A stretch of 64,000 bases of DNA from contig OX326957.1 in NCBI GenBank assembly GCA_946800325.1, positions 27,003,054 through 27,067,053 of the forward strand, read 5' to 3'. The notes beneath the pieces were generated by a model that was not told the DNA's origin, did not search any database, and saw nothing but the letters and a program-made list of their open reading frames with translations. The stretch is from Luzula sylvatica. Its lineage: Eukaryota > Streptophyta > Magnoliopsida > Poales > Juncaceae. The position numbers were made by a program, and so were the translations under genes. Of the stretch, positions 57,131 to 64,000 are shown piece after piece; position 1 is the stretch's first letter; each line of letters opens with the position of its first letter.

Positions 57131-59960
57131 GAAATCCGAGGAGGATTAAACCAAGAGGTTGATTGCTTCTTTTGGCATTGCCGTCTTGGCCATATAAACG
57201 AGATTCGCGTATCTAGATTCCATATGATGGATTGCTAGAATCATTCGAATTAGATTCGATTGATTAATGCGATACTTATTTATTAGGCAAGACGACAAAG
57301 GGCATCATTCTCCAAAGGTTGGAGAAAGATCCAACGAATTATTGGAAATTACATTTAGATGTAATGTTCCGATAAGTTCCGAGGCAAGAGGAGGCTATCG
57401 GTATTTTGTTACGTTTATGGACGGTTAAAGTAGATATGAAAATATCTATTTAATGCATGCCGAAATGGAGACTTTTGAAAGGTTCAAAGAGTTTCAAAAA
57501 CGAAATACGAAATCAACTGAGCAAAAAAATCAAAGCTTTTCGATAGGATCGAGATGGCGAAGATTTGAGCTAAACCTTTCGATAGGATCGAAGAGGCGAT
57601 GTTTGAGTTATGAATATTGATGATCATTTATGATTGTGGAATCGTTTCACGATTGTCTTCATTTGGAACATTGAGATGTGTCCGAAAAGAGGAAATGAAT
57701 GCATGTTGGACATGGTTCGATAAATGATAAGTCAATAGGATCTCCCAAAAATGTTTTGGGGATACGCCCTTGAGACAGGGCACTAATGAATGGTTGCATA
57801 TAAGATATGGACCATAAACCTTCTAATCGGTACAAAAGACGCCATATGAGATATGGATCGGAATGGTTCCGAAGTTGTCACTTGTACATATTTGAGGATG
57901 TGAGTGTATTTCGAAATTTGTTTCGGTTAAACTCAATCCCAAATCTGAAAATTGTTCGTTTATCCTTAAGGAAACTAAAGGGTATTAGTTCTAACGTCCC
58001 GATGAAAATGAGATTTTCATGGCTCGAAGAGATGCCTTCTTGGAGGAGGACTAGATGTGCACAAGTTTGGAACTTGGTGCCATTTATCTCTATGCGGGCT
58101 AGTGGGAGTAGAATAAATCTCGAAAGAGTTCGTGATTTGAAAATGAACATTGTACCGATGAAAGTTGACATGGCTTCATCAAGAGTTGATGAACGCAAGT
58201 CGAACACACAAAGGAATTTTTCGTAGATCAAGTAGGCTATATCATAAGCCGGTAAATACGGATTTATCGAGCCTAATGATGATAGATCGAAATCATATGA
58301 TGATTCGATATCCTACAAGGATGCTATGAAAAGTTGATTCCACATGACATGGTGTCATGAAATCTGAGATTCGATCCATGTAAATTATCAAGTTCAGAAC
58401 TTGATTTCATTACTTTCTGGGTTAGACCCGTGAAATGTGAGTGGGTTTTTCAAGATGAAGAACCGACATGGATAGGAATACGCATATATGTAAAGCGAGG
58501 CTTTTTGCGAAGAATTTCATGCAATTCATAGTCGGACTATGAAGAAACATTTTCGCTTGTTGCCATGCTTTCCCATTCTCGAAATTCTGCTTGCCATGGT
58601 CGCGTATAATGACTATGTGATGTGGCAAAATGGATGTCAAAACCAAATTTCTTGACAGAAATTTTATGAAAGGATGTGTACTTGACACAACCTTACGGTT
58701 TTGTCGATTCATAAGAATCGGGGATAAGATATGTACGCTTTAACGATCCATATGATGGATTAGAGAAAGCTTCTCGGAATTGAAATATTCGTTTTGACAA
58801 AATTATAAACTGTTATAAAATTGTCGAAACGAATGGAAACTTTGTGTACACATGAAGGTTAGTGGGAGCTGCGTTATATTTCTTGTATCGACAAAGGATT
58901 TAGACGAGACCGCTTATTAATTAAGCGTGAAGATCTATAGGATAGATCTAAGAAGTTCCTCGTTCTATGTTATAGCACATATATCGACATATTGTTGAAA
59001 ATGGTTTTCAACATGTAAACTCCTTGGAGGAGTTAAATCGAAATGTCGAATGGCAGAAATTTTCAACGGCTCGATGTGCGACATCAAGCAGCGCGAAAAG
59101 TAATAATATGATGCCTTACATTTTATGTTAGGATCTATTATATCTGTCATGATATGTATATGGCTATCTGTCATACAAATAAAGCGTCTAGTTTACCGTC
59201 AATAAAATTCATGGGAATCACATGATTTTGAATGTAATTCGATTACATGAGACTAACTCTTGTGAATGTATAATGGTTATACAAATATATACATAATGGT
59301 TATGTATATTTAAACCCATCGGGATTTGTATTGATAGAGGTGAAGTTTATCCTTGAATAATTTGCGAAAGAATTCAGGATTTATTATCTATAATGGTGTG
59401 GAGGACGTGTTGGTTATAAAGAGTTATAACAAACAACAGTTTCCAAAGATTAAGCACGTCCAAATATGTAGCACGACTTTCGACCACAAAGTGTGTACAT
59501 GTTTTGCTTAAATGAAAACACGGTTATGTGGAAAGGTTTCACAAGACCAATAGTTTATGATTCTATTTACGGAGGCTAGTATATTGCGGTTATTAATCGC
59601 AAAAGGAAGTGGTATGGATCAAGGATACATGACCAAACTCTAGTAGTCACGAGTTATCAGATTTATGGTTGTTTATTGCGTGAGACGCAATACTACAAGC
59701 CAAAAATGCCGAGGTCACAACCACTTCTAGCCAATACTCAGAAAATTTCATTTGATCCATGAAATTTTGTGAAAAGATGTGATCGTAGGTATTGGAAATG
59801 TTCCAATCCTGATAATGATTAACACTAGCGGGAACGTGCGGACCCGTTTACAAAACCGCTCTCTCTAGTCGCGCGTGACTGTCATGCGATGACTATGGGT
59901 ATGGAGATACCTAGAGGAGGAAGAAGAGATTAGAGTGTAGTTATCTAATAAGATAGTCCT
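57131..59960 (+). pseudogene. Heavily decayed copia pol inside the inserted element
   Basis: Colinear with the host pol but broken by many stops and indels. At 57172 TTGGCATTGCCGTCTTGGCC corresponds to WHCRLGH. At 57390 the sequence corresponds to GGYRYFVTFMD. At 57680-57770 it corresponds to the RRNECMLDMV-like and LPKMFWGYALET-like end of integrase. At 58680-58740 it matches the RT part GFVDPKNPN. At 58920-59010 it matches VKIYRDRS. At 59440-59960 it corresponds to RNase H (SKHV.., ADPFTKPLS at about 59840). It cannot encode a working enzyme. Its relatedness to the host element suggests a common ancestor. Confidence 0.8.
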
Positions 59961-60363
59961 CGCAGGTTATGGGTATGGAGATACCCATAGGTAAACGTTG
60001 TATCACCCAAATACTTAGTCTATATGAATGTATCCCTTTTAAAAAATTTGTTTACTTAAATTAATATGCATTCACCTTATATGAAAACTGTGTGCGGATT
60101 GTGTAATATGATTGTTACATGAACCTTGATTTGAACTTGTGTGGACGTCGACACGGTTGAGGACCATGTGCAGCAAAACCGTCACACTTAAAGTGTTATT
60201 TCTAAACATCCCTAGTCGCGGATCAGCTTGCTTAAGAGAGACTGAAATTGGCACATTGGATGTGCATAGCTTGGTATTTGATACGCGAGCTATATTCTCT
60301 AAAATCGTGTGTATTGGATATGCATGAGTACCTTTTAGGTAGATCTGAAATTTAGTGGGAGAC

Positions 60364-61395
60364 TGAAAGAAATACAGTTTCGGATCAACCGTAAAAGTGT
60401 ACACGTGGATGAACGAATGTAAGCGTACATTTGTAACCATAACTTTCAGTAGGAAAATCCGATTTGAATGGTTCAAATTGGGTTAGATAGATAATTAGAT
60501 TATCTATAACCTTCATGTAGAAATATAGTTCATATGAACGAAGTATGAGTGTCGTTTATGTGAAATACCGAAAGGGTGCAACAGTATGACATACTGTTAG
60601 TAAACCAGTCATAACTTTTGCATACGAACTCAAATTGAGCTGGGCAAAATTGGGTCTTGTAGATAATTAGATTATCTACAACTTTCATGTTGGGTGATTT
60701 TCGGTCAGAGAACTTTATCAATTTCGTCTGGACAGAATACTGAACAGGTTCATGCAGTTTTCTGTGTGAAAGGGTGTATATTGGATATACATGCCTTTTG
60801 GCTAATCCTGATCCTATTAAGTATAAATAGGATACTTTCTCTCCTCACTAAGCAATTCAATCAGATTATTCTGCAAAAGACACAAGAGAAAAAGAGCAAA
60901 TTCAGATTTGATCTTTCGTGAGTGAAAAGGTGTGAAGAGAGAGAAATCGAGAAAGGAGTTTCTCGAGAGATAGAGAATCGATTAGATCGAGCAAGTTCGC
61001 CGGTGCATCGTCTAGGCAGGTGTATCCGCGACCGACGTCTTACGAATCACCGTGGATACAAGTAGAGGAGCGACGTTTGTGGCTCTTCGATTGTGATCGA
61101 CTCGAGTAAGAAAGACGATAGAAACGCTTGGATACACGAGGACGAAGTCGAGTGAACCGACGTAATTAACGAGTGGTGGAAGACGCGTGGTATGGGACGC
61201 GCGGATTGTCACCAACGTGACAGGAGATAGAAGGCGGCGATCAACCCTTCGTGTGCCATCAATTTGGCACTGGTATAGATATATCCTTCTAATCGCATCG
61301 TACCCTCGAAGTCGTGGCGTGATCTCGGGAATCGGGGAATCGGACCGGGCCTTCATTCCGCTGCGCGGGCCCGGGGTCGAGGATATTCCACAACA
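60364..61395 (+). repeat. 3' LTR of the inserted element
   Basis: A 1032-bp copy of the 5' LTR. By eye there are about a dozen differences, for example TTTGTAACCATAAC for TTTGTAGCC, one CT fewer in the CTCTCT run after the TATA box, and CCACAACA for CCCCAACA. It is preceded by AGTGGGAGAC, the polypurine tract. The open frame entering the host pol from it at 61187 is LTR sequence up to 61395. Confidence 0.92.
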
Positions 61396-63283
61396 GGATA
61401 AACTCGAGCCAAGATCAGACAAATGTTTATTTGTGGGGTATCCTCAAGAAACCAGAGGATACTACTTTTACTTGCCTAGCGAAAACAAGGTTTTCGTGGC
61501 TCGACGAGGACACTTCTTAGAGAAGGAATTCCTAGATCGTCAAGCCAGTGGGAGTAAAATTGATCTCGAAGAAATTCGAGAACCACAAAGTGAACAAGCT
61601 GATTTGGAACAAGATTCTGAGTTACCATTGGATGGTGGACCAGAATCTAACACACAAGCTATACGTAGATCTGGTAGGATTCGTCAAGAACCTGAGAGAT
61701 ATGGATTTCTCATTAGTAATGACGATGATGAGTTGACTCTAGATGATGAGCCAAACTCCTACAAAGGTGCTATGTCTAGCTTGGATTCCTCGAAATGGCA
61801 TGACGCCATGAAAACCGAGATCCAATCCATGTATGATAATAAGGTTTGGAATCTTATTGATCTACCTGATGGTGCTAAGACCGTTGGGTGCAAATGGGTT
61901 TTCAAGAAGAAAACTGACATGGATGGTAATGTACACACTTTTAAAGCAAGACTGGTGGCGAAAGGTTTCAAGCAAATTCATGGTATAGACTATGATGAAA
62001 CGTTTTCTCCAGTAGCCATGTTTAAAAGTATTCACATTCTTCTAGCGATAGCTGCATATCACGATTATGAGATATGGCAGATGGATGTCAAAACCGCTTT
62101 CCTTAACGGGAACCTTGCCGAGGATGTGTATATGACACAACCCGAGGGTTTTGTCGATCCAAAGAATCCGAATAAAGTGTGCAAGCTTATGAGATCCATT
62201 TATGAATTAAAACAAGCATCTCGTGCATGGAACATATGATTCGATGAGGTTATCACAAAGTATGGTTTCATTCAAAACATCGAGGAACCTTGTGTATACA
62301 AGAAATTCAGTGGGAGTTCGGTTGTATTCCTCATCTTGTACGTGGACGACATCTTACTCAATGGAAATGACATCCCGATGCTTAACCAGGTTAAGGCATA
62401 TTTGGGTAGTCAATTCGCAATGAAGGACATAGGAGAAGCTGCCTATATTTTAGGTGTGAAGATCTATAGAGATAGATCGAGGAGACTTCTCGGACTAAGT
62501 CAAAGTACATATATTGACAGAGTGATAACTAGGTTTCACATGGAGCAATCCAAGAAAGGATTTCTGCCAATGTCACATGGCATCACTCTCACTAAGGCTC
62601 AGTGTCCTTCAACGGACGCTGAACGTGAGCGAATGAGTCGGATCCCATACTCTTCAGCTATAGGATCGATCATGTATGCCATGATATGTACTAGACCAGA
62701 TGTCGCATATGCGTTGAGTGTGACTTCCCGCTATCAGTCTGATCCAGGGGAAGCTCACTGGTCCGCAGTCAAGAGCATTCTTAAGTATCTCAGGAATACT
62801 AAAGATATGTTTCTTGTCTATGGAGGTTCGGAAGGAGATCTGATTATCCAAGGATATACAGATGCTAGTTTCCAAACTTGTCCGGACGATTTCCAATCTC
62901 AAAGTGGTTACGTCTTTACGCTCAATGGCGGAGCTGTTGTTTGGAAAAGCTCCAAACAGAAGACGGTGGCTGATTCTACAACTGAAGCGGAATACATCGC
63001 GGCTTCGGAAGCCGCAAAGGAGGCTGTCTGGCTACGACAGTTCGTGATGGAACTTGGCGTTATGCCAAGTATCTCGGGTTCCATGGATGTCTATTGTGAC
63101 AATAACGGAGCAATAGCACAATCTAAGGAACCGAGAGCGCATCATCGGTCCAAACATGTACTCCGGCGTTACCACTTGATCCGTGAGATTACGAAGAGAG
63201 GTGACGTGAAAATAATGAAGATACCTACTGAGGATAACGTGGCCGATCCGTTTACGAAGCCACTATCACGTGCCAAACATTAG
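61396..63283 (+). pseudogene. Ty1/copia pol (integrase end, RT, RNase H), continuation
   Basis: Resumes at DKLEPRSDKCLFVGYPQETR. The reverse transcriptase has CKWVFKKKTDMDGNVHTFKA, ARLVAKGFKQIHGIDYDETF, MDVKTAFLNGNLAEDVYMTQ and the catalytic LYVDDILLNGND. An in-frame TGA interrupts RAWNI/FDEV at about 62237 (family members have an Arg there, so probably CGA to TGA). RNase H has TDASFQTCPDDFQSQSGYVF, STTEAEYIAASEAAKEAVWL, DNNGAIAQSKEP and KHVLRRYHLIREI. It stops early at TAG 63281-63283, where the tandem copy at 41.4 kb reads GAG and continues 11 more residues. With two insertions and two stops the element is inactive. Confidence 0.92.
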
Positions 63284-63382
63284 CAGCATGCTAGGGCGAT
63301 AGGATTGGGATATCTATCGCAGTGTTAGATTGGGTGTTTTATTTATGTTTCTTATTGTATAAGGGGATTTGATCTGCCTAGT

Positions 63383-63395
63383 GCAAGTGGGAGAA
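63383..63395 (+). other. Polypurine tract of the copia element
   Basis: GCAAGTGGGAGAA precedes the 3' LTR; the same tract precedes the LTR at 41483. It primes plus-strand DNA synthesis in such elements. Confidence 0.75.
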
Positions 63396-64000
63396 CATTT
63401 ATTATGCCCTAGGCTTCTTATTGGGATTGTATTTGTTTACGAGACAGATATTTATATTATTATTCCTTATATGACCTAAACCTTCATAATTCAAAATTTT
63501 TAAATAACAAGAAAGTGTGTGAGAGGTTATTCGATTATAATAATCGGATAGACCTTGAATTTTATTCTAGTTTAGTGCATCGAGTCAGTTGAGAATAATA
63601 TGTTGCATGGCCTTAGTCTGGCATATTGATTCGTCAATTGAATGATAGTAAAACCACTAAACGGGATGAATATAATTCTAAAACGTCCCTCGTGTATAAA
63701 GTTGTTCATAGATTTGAACCAGGTAGTCCATTCACTGAATGGAGACTTTTACATACACCGGCATATTCGTAGTGAGATGATCAGGTTTTACTGATCTGAG
63801 ACGGTAGCGTCGATTCTAGAATATGAATATACGCGGCGTCGTATATTGGACTGACCACTATATGAGTTTGTGACATGGTTAGAGTCATTGGAGACAAACT
63901 CATATCCAGATAGTGCGTTTTAGTGCTTCATACTTGAGTGATCTCACGGATACCTAGTATGTGAAAAGACAATGCTTTGATGTAATTAACCCTACGCGTA
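63396..64000 (+). repeat. 3' LTR of the copia element, cut by the window end
   Basis: Matches 41483-42090 nearly base for base; about six differences are visible (for example ACAGATATT for ACATATATT, GAGAGGTT for GAGTGGTT, and a missing A in TCGTAGTGAG). Roughly 1.28 kb should follow beyond the window. Confidence 0.92.

Larger units (their letters stand above)
53711..61395 (+). mobile_element. LTR retrotransposon with decayed interior inserted in copia pol
   Basis: A 7685-bp insert. Both LTRs start TGAAAGAAATACAG and end CAACA. The flanks are GGAAA (53706-53710) and GGATA (61396-61400), a 5-bp duplication with one change. The PBS (GTGGTATCAGAGC) and a purine tract (AGTGGGAGAC) identify it as Ty1/copia-type. 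LTRs differ at about a dozen positions, yet the pol remnants inside are full of stops and indels. It most likely moved using another element's proteins. Confidence 0.9.

Noticed and set aside
61187..61395. N-terminal part of a frame that runs into copia pol
   Set aside because: It is LTR sequence of the inserted element (the same reading occurs at 54536), not part of the host pol.

Overview
The window is nuclear DNA from a flowering plant, probably a eudicot. Evidence: intron-split genes with GT-AG borders, a cell-wall type leucine-rich-repeat gene, a PDR-type ABCG transporter gene, and a dense plant transposon load (L1-type LINEs, Ty1/copia elements, CACTA, hAT, Mutator-like foldbacks, a tRNA-derived SINE). 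No tRNA, rRNA, CRISPR or prokaryotic operon was seen. The species cannot be named from sequence alone.

Layout. 0.35-1.37 kb: 3' part of an LRR protein gene (+). 1.8-3.2 kb: a hAT element with 12-bp inverted ends and an 8-bp target duplication, then an ACCCGA-rich repeat. 3.7-24.1 kb: one long minus-strand gene for a full-size PDR/ABCG transporter. I could place 24 exons, giving about 4.1 kb of coding sequence (about 1366 codons once lesions are ignored). It is a pseudogene: exon 14 is cut by a 1.06-kb non-LTR insertion with a 14-bp target duplication, exons 9 and 15 carry frameshifts, and the N-terminal frame lacks a sound start. Its introns hold a 2.9-kb LINE, two further LINE 3' fragments, a SINE, foldback elements and a hAT-like repeat. 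Most have identifiable target-site duplications.

24.3-37.4 kb: gene-poor transposon land. It has a 513-bp foldback with 59-bp inverted repeats, a LINE with a 2.0-kb open ORF2 (28.0-30.15 kb), a Mutator-like element with arms of about 600 bp whose right arm is split by a CACTA fragment, a long AT repeat, a hAT-type element inserted in another CACTA end, and a degenerate minisatellite.

37.9-64.0 kb: a nest of Ty1/copia elements. A 5'-truncated minus-strand copia (37.9-40.5 kb) is fused head to head with the 3' end of a second, plus-strand copia family. That copia runs into a 1.88-kb LTR at 41.5-43.4 kb, which also serves as 5' LTR of a further copy ending in a 3' LTR at 63.4 kb. That copy is split twice: a 6.8-kb CACTA element lies in its gag zinc knuckle (and itself carries a 3.35-kb LINE), and a 7.7-kb LTR element lies in its integrase region. 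The 7.7-kb element has almost identical LTRs but a decayed interior, so it was probably mobilised in trans.

No new cellular system was found. The most informative signals are the stepwise destruction of the PDR gene, a shared 3' hairpin-plus-TCA(A)n terminus on LINEs and on the non-autonomous exon insertion, and the relative ages recorded by nesting. All boundaries and counts were read by eye, without alignment tools.
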